Shown here in pieces: positions 7,854 to 17,804 of a DNA stretch of 64,000 bases. A program made the position numbers and the translations under genes. The notes beneath the pieces are model-generated. The model did not search any database and had not been told where the DNA came from. It saw only the letters and a list, made by a program, of their open reading frames with translations. The stretch's first letter is position 1. The number at the start of each line of letters is the position of its first letter. The DNA comes from Pseudomonas sp. PSE14. Lineage in GTDB: Bacteria; Pseudomonadota; Gammaproteobacteria; Pseudomonadales; Pseudomonadaceae. The stretch is taken from contig NZ_CP115669.1 of assembly GCF_029203285.1 (NCBI RefSeq), positions 1,240,001 to 1,304,000 on the forward strand. Direction: 5' to 3'.

Positions 7854-10800
7854 ATGAGCGAGCAGCGACTGACCCCCGGCCTGATGGTGATCCACGGCAA
7901 CCATCCGGAAGCGCTGCGCGACCTGCTGGTGCAGTGGATGAGCCTGCATCCGCTGGCGCCGCTGGAGAACGAAGTCATCCTGGTGCAGAGCAATGGCATC
8001 GCCCAGTGGTTGAAGCTGGCGCTGGGACGCGACGTGGAAGAGGGCGGCTGTGGCGTGACCGCCGCGCTCGATGTGCAACTGCCCGCGCAGTTCCTCTGGC
8101 GCGCCTATCGCGCGGCTCTGGGGCGCGATGAGATCCCCGAGGTCTCGGTGCTCGACAAGGGCCCGCTGACCTGGCGCCTGATGCGCCTGCTGCCGACCCT
8201 GCTGGAGCGGGAAGAGTTCGCCACCCTGCAGCGCTTCCTCGCCGACGATGCCGACCTGCGCAAGCGCTATCAACTGGCCGAGCGCCTGGCCGACCTGTTC
8301 GACCAGTACCAGGTCTACCGCGCCGACTGGCTGGAAGACTGGAGCCGTGGCGTCGACCAGTTGCGCCTGGCCAACGGCACCGTGAAGGAGCTGGAAGCTG
8401 ACAATCGCTGGCAGGCCGCGCTGTGGCGCGCGCTGCTCGATGACGTCGGCCCCGAAGGCCTGGCCACCAGCCGTGCCGGCGTGCACGGGCGCTTCATCCA
8501 GAAGCTGAAGTCCGCCGAGAATCCTTTGCCGGGCTTGCCGCGCCGCGTCGTGGTATTCGGCATTTCCGCCATGCCGGCGCAGACCGTCGAAGCCCTCGCC
8601 GTGCTGGCGCGCCACGCCCAGGTGCTGCTTTGCGTGCACAACCCCTGCCGCCACCACTGGGCCGACATCGTCGCCGACAAGGACCTGCTGCGCCACGAAT
8701 ACCGCCGTCAGCGTCGCCGCGCCGGCACACCGGAGCTGCTCTCCGACGACCAGCAACACCAGTACGCCCAGCCGCTGCTGGCCGCCTGGGGCAAGCAGGG
8801 CCGCGACTACATCAACCTGCTCGACCAGTACGACGACCCGGACAGCTACCGCGCACGCCTGGGGGCGGTGAGCAACGGGCGCATCGACCTGTTCAGCGAG
8901 GACGAACCGCGCAACCTGCTCGGCCAGTTGCAGGACGACATCCTCGAACTGCGCCCGCTGGCTGAAAGCCGCGAGCACTGGCCGGCGGTCGACCCGCAGG
9001 CCGACGACTCGATCCGCTTCCACGTCGCCCACAGCGCACAGCGCGAGGTGGAAATCCTCCACGACCAGCTGCTCGCCCGCTTCGACGCCGACCCCACGCT
9101 GCGCCCGCGCGACGTGATCGTCATGGTGCCGGACATCAACCCCTACGCGCCGCACATCGAAGCCGTATTCGGCCAGCTCGCGCGCGACGACAAGCGCTTC
9201 ATTCCCTACACCCTGGCCGACCAGGGCCAGCGTGGCCGCGAGCCGCTGCTGGTGGCGCTGGAGCACCTGCTGCGGCTGCCCGACAGCCGCTTTGCGGTGA
9301 GCGAAGTCCTCGACCTGCTGGACGTGGCCGCCCTGCGCGAGCGCTTCGGCCTGGCAGACGCCGACCTGCCGCTGCTGCGCCGCTGGATCGATGGCGCCGG
9401 CGTGCGCTGGGGGCTCGATGGCCAGCAGCGCGAACGCCTCGGCCTGCCCGCCGCCGCCGAAGCCAACAGCTGGCGCTTCGGCTTGCGGCGCATGCTGCTC
9501 GGCTTCGCGGTGGGCGAGGGCGAGGCCTTCCAGGGCATCCAGCCCTACGCGGAAATCGGCGGGCTGGATGCCGCCGCGCTCGGCCCGCTCGCGGGGCTGC
9601 TCGGCGCCCTGGAACAGGCCTGTTCCACTCTCGCCGAAGAGGCCGCGCCGCGGCAGTGGGTGGAGCGTCTGCGCGGGCTGCTCGACGCCTTCTTCCGGGT
9701 GACCGACGATCACGATGAACTGCTGCGCCAGCAATTGCTGGACCTGCTCGAACGCTGGCTGGAAACCTGCCAGCACGCTGGCTTCAGCGACCCATTGCCG
9801 CTCTCGGTGGTGCGCGAGGCCTGGCTCGGCGGCCTGGACGCGGGCGGCCTGAACCAGCGCTTCCTGGCCGGCGCGGTAAGCTTCTGCACGCTGATGCCGA
9901 TGCGCGCGATTCCCTTCCAGCTGGTCTGCCTGTTGGGCATGAACGACGGCGACTACCCGCGCCCGCAATCGCCGCTGGACTTCGACCTGATGCGCAACGA
10001 CTACCGCCCCGGCGACCGTTCGCGTCGCGAGGACGACCGCTACCTGTTGCTCGAAGCGCTGCTCTCGGCCCGCCGCCAGCTCTACGTCAGCTGGGTTGGC
10101 CGGAGCATTCGCGATAACACTGACCGCCCGCCGTCGGTGTTGATCGGCCAGTTGCGCGACCACCTCGCCGATGGCTGGCGACGCGCCGATGGCAGCGACC
10201 TGCTGCACGGCCTGACCCTGGAGCATCCGCTGCAACCCTTCAGCCGCGCCTACTTCGCCCAGGCGCCGGGCCAGGGCGTCGACGGCCTCTACACCTACGC
10301 CCGCGAATGGCGCGACGTGCACCGCGAACAGGATGCCGAGACGGATGACGCGCCGTTGCCGCCGCTGGCGCTCGATGCGCCGATCGGTCTGCGCACGCTG
10401 TCCGATTTCATTGCCAACCCGGTGGGCGCCTTCTTCGTCCAGCGCCTCAAGGTGCGCTTCGCCGAGGAGCAGCTCACCGGCCAGGACGAGGAGCCGTTCG
10501 AGCTCAACGGCCTGGACGTCTGGCAGCTGCAGTTCGAACTCTGCGAACGCCTGCGTCCCTGGGTGGAGCAGCATTGGCAGGCCGAGCAGCTGGATTCGCA
10601 GCTGACCGGGCAGGTGGAGCGCTTGCGCCGCGAAGGCCGCCTGCCGCTGGCGGCCTTCGGCGAGTTTTCCGCCCAGTCGCTGGTGGCGCCGCTGCAGGAC
10701 CTGCTGGCGCGCTACCGCGAGCAGCTCGAGCACTGGTCGCAGGTTGAAGAGGAGCAGCGCGAACTCAACCATGGGCATGCCGGCATCGAGCTGGCCGACT

Positions 10801-11321
10801 GGCTCGGCGGCCTGCGCCGCAATGTCGACGGCCAGCTCGCCAGCCTGCAACTGGTCAGCGGCAAGCTCCACGAAGGCAAGGGCTACAAATGGCATGGCCT
10901 GGTGCGCCCGTGGGTGCGCCATCTCGCGCTGCAACTGTGCGGCGAGCCGGTAACCAGCGTGCTGGTCGGCCTGACCGGCACCCTCGAATTCCCGCCGCTT
11001 CCCGCCGAGCAGGCGCGCGCCGAACTGAACAGCCTGATGGACGCGTGGTTCCAGGGCATGAGCCGGCCGCTGCCGGTGGCCTGCAAGACCGCCTTCGCCT
11101 GGCTGGCAGCCGGCGAGGATGCCGACCGCGCCAGGCGTGAAGCCGCCAAGCGCTACGACGGTGGCTTCAATCTCGCTGGCGAGGCGGCGTCCTCGCCGGC
11201 GCTGGCGCGGGTCTACCCGGACTTCGACAGCCTCGAGGCCAGCGGGGAATTCGCCGCCTGGGCCGAGTCGCTCTACGGGCCCCTGTTCGAATTGCTGCAG
11301 CGCAAGGAGGAGGCCGCATGA
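7854..11321 (+). CDS. recC: Exodeoxyribonuclease V gamma subunit RecC
   Basis: 1155 residues, normal for RecC. Opens MSEQRLTPGLMVIHGNHPE; the early segment NEVILVQSNGIAQWLKL and the middle stretch LLGMNDGDYPR are typical. RecC is the Chi-recognising scaffold of RecBCD: a helicase-like fold that lacks ATPase motifs and, in its C-terminal third, a degenerate nuclease fold. It helps resect double-strand breaks for RecA loading. First gene of recC-recB-recD; recB begins inside its stop codon (ATGA). Strong AGGAGA ribosome-binding site. The long antisense ORF over it is a codon-bias shadow. Confidence 0.97.
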   Translation: MSEQRLTPGLMVIHGNHPEALRDLLVQWMSLHPLAPLENEVILVQSNGIAQWLKLALGRDVEEGGCGVTAALDVQLPAQFLWRAYRAALGRDEIPEVSVLDKGPLTWRLMRLLPTLLEREEFATLQRFLADDADLRKRYQLAERLADLFDQYQVYRADWLEDWSRGVDQLRLANGTVKELEADNRWQAALWRALLDDVGPEGLATSRAGVHGRFIQKLKSAENPLPGLPRRVVVFGISAMPAQTVEALAVLARHAQVLLCVHNPCRHHWADIVADKDLLRHEYRRQRRRAGTPELLSDDQQHQYAQPLLAAWGKQGRDYINLLDQYDDPDSYRARLGAVSNGRIDLFSEDEPRNLLGQLQDDILELRPLAESREHWPAVDPQADDSIRFHVAHSAQREVEILHDQLLARFDADPTLRPRDVIVMVPDINPYAPHIEAVFGQLARDDKRFIPYTLADQGQRGREPLLVALEHLLRLPDSRFAVSEVLDLLDVAALRERFGLADADLPLLRRWIDGAGVRWGLDGQQRERLGLPAAAEANSWRFGLRRMLLGFAVGEGEAFQGIQPYAEIGGLDAAALGPLAGLLGALEQACSTLAEEAAPRQWVERLRGLLDAFFRVTDDHDELLRQQLLDLLERWLETCQHAGFSDPLPLSVVREAWLGGLDAGGLNQRFLAGAVSFCTLMPMRAIPFQLVCLLGMNDGDYPRPQSPLDFDLMRNDYRPGDRSRREDDRYLLLEALLSARRQLYVSWVGRSIRDNTDRPPSVLIGQLRDHLADGWRRADGSDLLHGLTLEHPLQPFSRAYFAQAPGQGVDGLYTYAREWRDVHREQDAETDDAPLPPLALDAPIGLRTLSDFIANPVGAFFVQRLKVRFAEEQLTGQDEEPFELNGLDVWQLQFELCERLRPWVEQHWQAEQLDSQLTGQVERLRREGRLPLAAFGEFSAQSLVAPLQDLLARYREQLEHWSQVEEEQRELNHGHAGIELADWLGGLRRNVDGQLASLQLVSGKLHEGKGYKWHGLVRPWVRHLALQLCGEPVTSVLVGLTGTLEFPPLPAEQARAELNSLMDAWFQGMSRPLPVACKTAFAWLAAGEDADRARREAAKRYDGGFNLAGEAASSPALARVYPDFDSLEASGEFAAWAESLYGPLFELLQRKEEAA

Positions 11322-14300
11322 GCGCCGTCGATTCAGGTTCGCAAGCGCTCGACCCGCTCAGCTTCCCGCTGCATGGCAGTCGGCTGATCGAGGCCAGCGC
11401 CGGCACCGGCAAGACCTTCACCATCGCCTTGCTCTACGTGCGCCTGGTTCTCGACCACGGCGGCGAACAGGCCTTCGGCCGGCCGCTGAGTCCGCCGGAG
11501 GTCCTCGTGGTGACCTTCACCGAAGCCGCGACCCAGGAGTTGCGCGAACGTATCCGCGCGCGCCTGGGTGAAGCCGCGCACTGCTTCGCCGAGCCCGAGG
11601 GCGAGCACGACGGCCTGCTGCGGACGCTGCGCGACAGCTATCCCGTCGAGCGCTGGCCGGGCTGCGCGCGTCTGCTGCGCCTGGCCGCCGAATGGATGGA
11701 TGAGGCTGCCGTCTCCACCATCCACAGCTGGTGCTACCGCATGCTGCGCGAGCACGCCTTTGACAGCGGCAGCCTGTTCACCCAGGACCTGGCCGCCGAC
11801 CAGAGCGAACTGCTCGCCGAAGCGGTGCGCGACTATTGGCGGCGCAATTTCTATCCCCTGGGCGTGGCTGCCGCCAACGCCGTGCGCCATTGCTACGCCG
11901 GCCCGGAGGCGCTGATGCGCGCCTTGCAGCCGCTGCTGGCGGCGCAGGAGGCGGGCTTCCGCTACGGCGACCAGCCGCTCGATGCGCCGACCTCGCTGGG
12001 TGAACTGCTGGAGTCCACCGGCCAGTGGTACGAGGAGCTCGAGGCCGCCCAGGCCCGCGCGCGCGAAGCCTGGACCGCGGACCGCGCGAATCTCGCCGAA
12101 CTGCTGCGCAACCTGCGCGGCGACCTCAACGGCAACAGCTATCGCGGTAAGGACGACGATGCCATCTTCGGCGGCTGGATCGAGGCGTTGGACGCCTGGA
12201 GCGAAGGCGCCGACGCACCGGACAACCTGGCCAAGTTCGGTCAGACGCGGATCAAGGTGAAGGCCAAGGCCGTGGTGCCGGAACACCCGGCATTGCAGGC
12301 CATCGACGCCTGGTGCGAGCGCGCCGAGCAGCGTCCGGAGATCGCCCCGCAGCTCCTGCTGCATGCCCTGGGCGAAGTGCGCCAGAGCCTGGAGGCGGAG
12401 AAGCAGAAGCGTGCCGAACTGGGCTTCGACGACCTGCTGGTGCGCCTCGACCGCGCGTTGGCCGGCAGCGGCGGTGAGCGCCTGGCCGAACGCATCCGCG
12501 AACAGTTCCCGGTGGCGCTGATCGACGAATTCCAGGACACCGACCCGCTGCAGTACCGCATCTTCGAGCGCGTCTACCGTATCGCGGACAACCCCAGGAA
12601 CCTCGGACTGTTCATGATCGGCGACCCCAAGCAGGCGATCTACGCCTTCCGTGGCGCCGACATCCACACCTACCTGCGCGCCCGCGCCGCCACCGCCGGG
12701 CGCCACTACACCCTGGGCACTAACTTCCGCTCCACGCGCGCCATGGTGGCGGCGGCCAACCGCTGCTTCCAGTTCGCCGAGGCGCATCCGCGCGGCGCCT
12801 TCCGTTTTGCGCAGGAGGGGCAGGACAACCCCGTACCCTTCCTCGAAGTCGGCGCCCGTGGGCGTGACGAAACCCTGCTGCTGGAAGGCGGCGAAGCGCC
12901 GGCCATGACCTTCTGGCAGTTGGACAACGACGGCCAGGTCTGCGGCTCGACTGTCTACCGCCAGGAGATGGCCGCACGCAGCGCCAGTGCCATCCAGCGC
13001 TGGCTGAGTTCGGCGCAGAGTGGCTTCCGCACGGCCGATGGCCACTGGCGCGCACTGCGCCCCGCGGACATCGCCATCCTGGTGCGGGGCCGCAGCGAGG
13101 CCGAGGCGATCCGTACCGAGCTGGCCTCACGGCGGCTGGCCAGCGTGTACCTGTCCGACCGCGACTCGGTATTCGACAGCCCCGAAGCGGTGGACCTGCT
13201 GCACTGGCTGCGCGCCTGCGCCGATCCCGGCAACGACGGCACCCTGCGCATTGCCCTGGCCACCCGCAGCCTGGCGCTGGACTGGGCAACCCTGGAGCGG
13301 TTGAACCAGGACGAGCGCTTCTGGGAAGACATGGTGCTGCGCTTCCGCGATTACCGCGTGCTCTGGCAGCAGCAGGGCGTGCTGCCGATGCTGCGCCGCC
13401 TGCTCGCCGATTTCTCCCTGCCGGCGCGCCTGCTGCGGCAGATCGACGGCGAGCGCAGCCTGACCAACCTGTTGCACCTGGCCGAGTGGCTGCAACGCGA
13501 GGCGGTGGAGCTGGACGGCGAACACGCGCTGCTGCGCGTGCTGGCCGAGCAATTGGAAAGTCCCTCCAGCGAGGAAATCCTCCGCCTGGAAAGCGACGCC
13601 GACCTGATCAAGGTGGTGACCATCCACAAGTCCAAGGGCCTGGAGTATCCGCTGGTGCTGCTGCCTTTCATCTGCAGCTGGCGCGAACTGGATGGCAAGA
13701 GCGGCACGCCGCCGAGCTTCCAGGCAGGGGAGGCGCGGGTGGTGGAACTGTCCCGCGACAAGGAGCTGGCCAAGGCGGCTTATCAACAGGCCAACGACGA
13801 ACGCCTGAGCGAGGACATGCGCCTGCTCTACGTGGCCCTGACACGCGCGCGGCATGCCGTGTGGCTGGGCGTGGCGCCGCTGGTGATGAGCAACAGCAAA
13901 AGCCCGGAACTGCACAAGGGCGCCATCGGCTACCTGCTCGGTGGCGGCAATGCTCTGGGCGTGGAAGACCTCGCCACGCGCCTGGGCGAATTGCAGGCCG
14001 GCCACGGCGAGATCGTTCTGGACGCGGCGCCCGTTGCCGACCTGCAACTGTTCGTCGGCCCGCAGGCCGGCGAACTGGGCGCGGCCCGCGAGCCGCGCCG
14101 GCGGGTGGCGGAGAAGTGGTGGATCGCCAGCTACTCCGCGCTGGCGAACCTGGCCGGCGACGAGGACATCGAGTCGCCCGCACCCGCGCCGGCGGCGGAC
14201 GAACCCACCAGCGCAGACGAAGACCTGCTGCGTGAAAGCAGCCTGGAGGAAGCCCGCGAAGCCGATGCGGTGCCGGCGCCGTTCAGCCTGCACGCCTTCC

Positions 14301-15019
14301 CCCGAGGGGCCAACCCCGGCAGCTTCCTCCATGGTCTGCTGGAGTGGGCGGCCGACGAAGGCTTCGGCACGTGCGACCCGCAGCAATTGCGCGATCAATT
14401 GGCGCGGCGTTGCCAGGTGCGCGGCTGGGAAGCCTGGATCGAGCCCCTGCACGGCTGGCTGACGCAGTTGCTGCACACCGAGTTCCGCCTGCCCGATGCC
14501 ACGCCGGTCAGCCTTGCCGGGCTCTCCAGCTACCAGAAGGAAATGGAGTTCTGGTTCGCCACCCGCCAGGTGGACAGCCAGCGCCTGGACCGCATCGTCA
14601 CCCGCCATACCCTCGGCGGCGCGGCGCGGCCGGCGCTGCAGGCCAACCAGCTCAACGGCATGCTCAAGGGCTTCATCGACCTGGTGTTCGAACACGAAGG
14701 CCGCTACTACGTGGCCGACTACAAATCCAACTGGCTCGGCGCCGACGACGAGGCCTACACCGAGCCGGCCCTGCGCGAGGCGCTGCTGGAGCACCGCTAC
14801 GACCTGCAGTACGCGCTCTACCTGTTCGCCCTGCACCGCCTGCTGCAGGCGCGCCTGCCCGACTACGACTACGAGCGGCATGTCGGCGGGGCGATGTACC
14901 TGTTCCTGCGCGGCAGCCAGTCGGCGACCCAGGGCATGTACCTGGAGCGACCGCCCAAGGCCCTGATGGAGGAACTGGACCGCCTGTTCCGCGCTGTCGA
15001 CGAGGAGATGCCGGCATGA
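11318..15019 (+). CDS. recB: Exodeoxyribonuclease V beta subunit RecB
   Basis: 1233 residues. N-terminal SF1 3'-5' helicase: Walker A EASAGTGKTFTIAL near residue 25, DEFQDTDP (Walker B/motif II) near residue 405, GDPKQAIYAFRGAD (motif III), VVTIHKSKGLEYPLV (motif V) and LLYVALTRARHA (motif VI). The C-terminal nuclease carries GFIDLVFEHEGRYYVADYKSN, with the catalytic Asp and Lys of the DYK triad near residue 1134. All helicase and nuclease residues look intact. It overlaps both neighbours by four bases, consistent with tight coupling of the heterotrimer. Confidence 0.97.
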   Translation: MSAVDSGSQALDPLSFPLHGSRLIEASAGTGKTFTIALLYVRLVLDHGGEQAFGRPLSPPEVLVVTFTEAATQELRERIRARLGEAAHCFAEPEGEHDGLLRTLRDSYPVERWPGCARLLRLAAEWMDEAAVSTIHSWCYRMLREHAFDSGSLFTQDLAADQSELLAEAVRDYWRRNFYPLGVAAANAVRHCYAGPEALMRALQPLLAAQEAGFRYGDQPLDAPTSLGELLESTGQWYEELEAAQARAREAWTADRANLAELLRNLRGDLNGNSYRGKDDDAIFGGWIEALDAWSEGADAPDNLAKFGQTRIKVKAKAVVPEHPALQAIDAWCERAEQRPEIAPQLLLHALGEVRQSLEAEKQKRAELGFDDLLVRLDRALAGSGGERLAERIREQFPVALIDEFQDTDPLQYRIFERVYRIADNPRNLGLFMIGDPKQAIYAFRGADIHTYLRARAATAGRHYTLGTNFRSTRAMVAAANRCFQFAEAHPRGAFRFAQEGQDNPVPFLEVGARGRDETLLLEGGEAPAMTFWQLDNDGQVCGSTVYRQEMAARSASAIQRWLSSAQSGFRTADGHWRALRPADIAILVRGRSEAEAIRTELASRRLASVYLSDRDSVFDSPEAVDLLHWLRACADPGNDGTLRIALATRSLALDWATLERLNQDERFWEDMVLRFRDYRVLWQQQGVLPMLRRLLADFSLPARLLRQIDGERSLTNLLHLAEWLQREAVELDGEHALLRVLAEQLESPSSEEILRLESDADLIKVVTIHKSKGLEYPLVLLPFICSWRELDGKSGTPPSFQAGEARVVELSRDKELAKAAYQQANDERLSEDMRLLYVALTRARHAVWLGVAPLVMSNSKSPELHKGAIGYLLGGGNALGVEDLATRLGELQAGHGEIVLDAAPVADLQLFVGPQAGELGAAREPRRRVAEKWWIASYSALANLAGDEDIESPAPAPAADEPTSADEDLLRESSLEEAREADAVPAPFSLHAFPRGANPGSFLHGLLEWAADEGFGTCDPQQLRDQLARRCQVRGWEAWIEPLHGWLTQLLHTEFRLPDATPVSLAGLSSYQKEMEFWFATRQVDSQRLDRIVTRHTLGGAARPALQANQLNGMLKGFIDLVFEHEGRYYVADYKSNWLGADDEAYTEPALREALLEHRYDLQYALYLFALHRLLQARLPDYDYERHVGGAMYLFLRGSQSATQGMYLERPPKALMEELDRLFRAVDEEMPA

Positions 15020-17067
15020 CTGCGCCGTTGAACACCGCCGGTGAAATGCTCGAACTGATTGGCCGTTGGGCCGAACGCGGCTGGCTGCGCGAGCTCGACC
15101 GCGCCTTCGCCACCTTCCTGGTGGAGCGGGTGGCGGATGCCCATCCGCTGTTGATCCTGGCCGCCGCGCTGGCCAGCCACCAGCTCGGTCGCGGGCATGT
15201 CTGCCTGGACCTTGCGGCGACACTGGCCGACAGCCGTTTCGCGCTGTCGCTGCCACCGGAGGGGGATTCTGCGAAGGACGCGCCCGAGCTGCCCGGCGTA
15301 CTGCTCGACAGTATGTCGTTGGAGGCGTGGCAGGCGGCGCTGAACGACCCGCGCCTGATTGGCGAGGGCGCCGGCGATACGCCGTTGGTGCGGGTCGGCA
15401 GGCGCCTGTACTTGCGGCGCTATTGGCAATATGAATGCGCGGTGCGCGCCGGGATCGACCAGCGCCTGCGCCAGGGCGAAGCCTTGCGTGCCGGCTTGCC
15501 CGCCGCGCCGTTGCGCCAGGCGCTGGATGCGTTGTTCCCGAAGAAGGCCGGCAATGCTCAGAAGAGTCAGGGGGCGGACTGGCAGAAATTGGCCTGTGCG
15601 CTGGTGGCGGGGAATGCCTTCGGCATCGTCACCGGCGGCCCCGGCACCGGCAAGACCACCACCGTGGTCAAGTTGCTGGCGCTGTTGCAAAGCCTGGCGC
15701 TGGGGGAGGGCGGGCGGCCATTGCGCATCCGTCTCGCGGCACCCACTGGCAAGGCGGCTGCGCGCCTGAATGAATCCATCGCCGGCGCCGTGCAGCGCCT
15801 GCAGCTCGACGGCCTGCCCAATGGCGAGGCCGCGCGCGAGGCGATTCCCACCGAAGTCACCACGCTGCACCGCCTGCTCGGCAGCCGCCCGGACAGTCGT
15901 CAGTTCCGCCATCACGCCGGCAACCCGTTGGCGTTGGAGCTGCTGGTGGTGGACGAAGCCTCGATGGTCGATCTGGAGATGATGGCCTCGCTGCTCGCCG
16001 CCCTGCCACCGCGCGCACGGCTGATCCTGCTCGGCGACAAGGACCAGTTGGCCTCGGTGGAAGCCGGCGCGGTACTCGGCGAACTGTGCAGCCGCGCCCG
16101 CGAAGGTCACTACCGCCCGGCCACTCGCGACTGGCTGGAAGCAGTGACGGGAGAGCCCGTCGATGCGGCGTTGCTGGACGAGCAGGGCAGCGAACTCGAC
16201 CAGGCCGTGGCCATGCTCCGCCACAGCCACCGCTTCAGCGCGGGCAGCGGCATCGGCCAGTTGGCGGAGGCCGTGAACGCCGGCGATATCCCGGCCCTGC
16301 GCGAGGTATGGAAGGCGCGCCACGAAGACCTGACCCGCATCGCCGTCGACGCCCAGGACACCCGCAGCCTGCGCGACCTGGTGGTGGACGGCGGACGTGG
16401 CGGCGATCTGTTCGGACCGGTCGGCTACCGCCATTACCTGAGCGTGCTGGCGGCCAGGCGGCCAGCCGAGAATGCCGACCAGGCGGTGCTGGACGAATGG
16501 GCCCGGCAGGTGCTGGAGGCCCATGGGCAGTTCCAGCTGCTCTGCGCCTTGCGGCGTGGTCCCTGGGGCGTCGAAGGGCTCAACACCCTGATCACTGGAA
16601 TGCTTCACAGCGAAGGGCTGATCCCCTCGACGCAGGTCTGGTTCCTCGGCCGCCCGGTGCTGGTGACGCGCAACGACTACGGCCTGGGGCTGATGAACGG
16701 CGACATCGGCATCACCCTGGCGCTGCCCCAGCCGGCGGACGACGGCAGCGTGCGCTGGGCGCCGCGCGTGGCCTTCCCGGCGGGCGACGGCAGTGATGCG
16801 ATTCGCTGGATCCTGCCCAGCCGCCTGCAGGCGGTGGAGACCGTATTCGCCATGACGGTGCACAAGTCGCAGGGCTCGGAATTCACCCACGCCGCGTTGC
16901 TGCTGCCCGACAGCCTCAACCCCATCCTCACCCGCGAGCTGGTCTACACCGGCATCACCCGTGCCCGCCGCTGGTTCACCCTGGCCAGCGCCGGACGCGG
17001 CTGGCAGGTGCTGGAGCAGGCGACGGAACGGCGGGTGCAGCGGGCGAGCGGGCTGCTGGATCGCTGA
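15016..17067 (+). CDS. recD: Exodeoxyribonuclease V alpha subunit RecD
   Basis: 683 residues. SF1B 5'-3' helicase: Walker A GGPGTGKTTTVVKL near residue 207, VVDEASMVDLEMM (motif II), LGDKDQLASVEAGAVLGEL (motif III) and the C-terminal TVHKSQGSEF and YTGITRARRWF motifs. The N-terminal ~110 residues form the RecC-interacting domain. Start set at 15016 by the ATGA overlap with the recB stop; upstream in-frame codons are shadow. Final gene of the operon, with no terminator visible and a repeat element about 40 bp downstream. Confidence 0.97.
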   Translation: MTAPLNTAGEMLELIGRWAERGWLRELDRAFATFLVERVADAHPLLILAAALASHQLGRGHVCLDLAATLADSRFALSLPPEGDSAKDAPELPGVLLDSMSLEAWQAALNDPRLIGEGAGDTPLVRVGRRLYLRRYWQYECAVRAGIDQRLRQGEALRAGLPAAPLRQALDALFPKKAGNAQKSQGADWQKLACALVAGNAFGIVTGGPGTGKTTTVVKLLALLQSLALGEGGRPLRIRLAAPTGKAAARLNESIAGAVQRLQLDGLPNGEAAREAIPTEVTTLHRLLGSRPDSRQFRHHAGNPLALELLVVDEASMVDLEMMASLLAALPPRARLILLGDKDQLASVEAGAVLGELCSRAREGHYRPATRDWLEAVTGEPVDAALLDEQGSELDQAVAMLRHSHRFSAGSGIGQLAEAVNAGDIPALREVWKARHEDLTRIAVDAQDTRSLRDLVVDGGRGGDLFGPVGYRHYLSVLAARRPAENADQAVLDEWARQVLEAHGQFQLLCALRRGPWGVEGLNTLITGMLHSEGLIPSTQVWFLGRPVLVTRNDYGLGLMNGDIGITLALPQPADDGSVRWAPRVAFPAGDGSDAIRWILPSRLQAVETVFAMTVHKSQGSEFTHAALLLPDSLNPILTRELVYTGITRARRWFTLASAGRGWQVLEQATERRVQRASGLLDR

Positions 17068-17104
17068 GGGTCGCTGGCGTGCGGCCTGGAAACTGGCGCT
17101 CTTC

Positions 17105-17172
17105 GTAGGATGGCGTGGAGCGCAGCGATACCCATCGCGGCGGATAACGCTTGAGGCGTTATGCGCCCTACG
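17105..17172. repeat. Extragenic repeat of the GATACCCATC / GGATAACGC type
   Basis: GTAGGATGGCGTGGAGCG...GATACCCATC followed by GGCGGATAACGCTTGAGGCG. Both halves recur at 31545-31703 in rearranged orientation. The surrounding 340-bp gap (17068-17408) holds no gene; its right end carries the ECF-type promoter described separately. Confidence 0.75.
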
Positions 17173-17344
17173 GGGGGCTGCTCCTACAGGTTGGCGACAA
17201 ACCCAGGCGCTTCCCTGTCAGCGCGGATTCCGCCGTGATGGATTTCGCGGACAAGAGCTAGGCGCCCCCGTCGCTCCTACGACCGCCCGTGCCTGAGCTC
17301 CACCCGCCCCACATCTGAATCCCCAGAAAAAAATTTCCCCCGCC

Positions 17345-17371
17345 TGTCGATTTCCATTGCCGCGCTTCGAC
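17345..17371 (+). promoter_or_regulatory. Putative ECF42-dependent promoter TGTCGA-N17-CGAC
   Basis: TGTCGA at 17345-17350 and CGAC at 17368-17371, 17 bases apart and 38 bp upstream of the YCII/DGPF start. From memory, ECF42 sigma factors use TGTCGA (-35) and CGA/TC (-10), and their targets are usually DGPF genes; an ECF42-type gene lies 2.6 kb downstream at 20043. Confidence 0.6.
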
Positions 17372-17408
17372 TAGAGATAGAACGCAGTCGCCATAGCGGG
17401 AGTCGAGC

Positions 17409-17777
17409 ATGAAATACCTCTGCCTGATCTACGTGGACGACAGCCGCATCGCCCAGCTGCCGGGGCCGGTGTTCCGCCAGGTGATCGACGAATGCCGCTG
17501 CAACGAGGCGTGGCTGCGCGAGAACGGCCAGTTGCTGGCGGCGCAGGCGCTGGAGCCGGTGGCCAGCGCCACCACGCTGCGCCATGCCGGTGGTGACCTG
17601 GTGATCACCGATGGTCCGTTCGCCGAGACCAAGGAGCACCTGGGCGGTTTCGTGCTGCTGGAGGCGCGTGATCTCAACGAGGCGTTGCAGATTGCCGGCC
17701 GCTTGCCGTCAGGACGGCTAGGCTGCGTCGAGGTTCGACCGGTCCGCGACTGGGACCGTTACTTTGCCGGGCAATGA
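17409..17777 (+). CDS. YCII-related (DGPF-domain) protein
   Basis: 122 residues of ferredoxin-like alpha/beta fold. Diagnostic DGPFAETKEHLGGF at about residues 60-74, preceded by VITD and followed by GCVEVRPV near the end. The DGPF/YCII family is small and soluble with a conserved Asp/His pocket but no settled activity. Its genes sit next to ECF42 sigma factors in many actinobacteria and proteobacteria. It leads a run of same-strand genes (SRPBCC, 50-residue protein, DUF899, NTF2-like) and has a matching promoter upstream. Confidence 0.88.
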   Translation: MKYLCLIYVDDSRIAQLPGPVFRQVIDECRCNEAWLRENGQLLAAQALEPVASATTLRHAGGDLVITDGPFAETKEHLGGFVLLEARDLNEALQIAGRLPSGRLGCVEVRPVRDWDRYFAGQ

Positions 17778-17804
17778 GCCCATCGACACCATCAGGAGGA
17801 TGTC

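Noticed and set aside
7761-10934. 1057-codon minus-strand ORF opposite recC
   Set aside because: Low-complexity, Gln/Ala/Val/His-rich translation with no domain motifs; a codon-bias shadow of recC, which has full family motifs.
13127-15256. 709-codon minus-strand ORF opposite recB/recD
   Set aside because: No motif; antisense to helicase and nuclease motifs of RecB.
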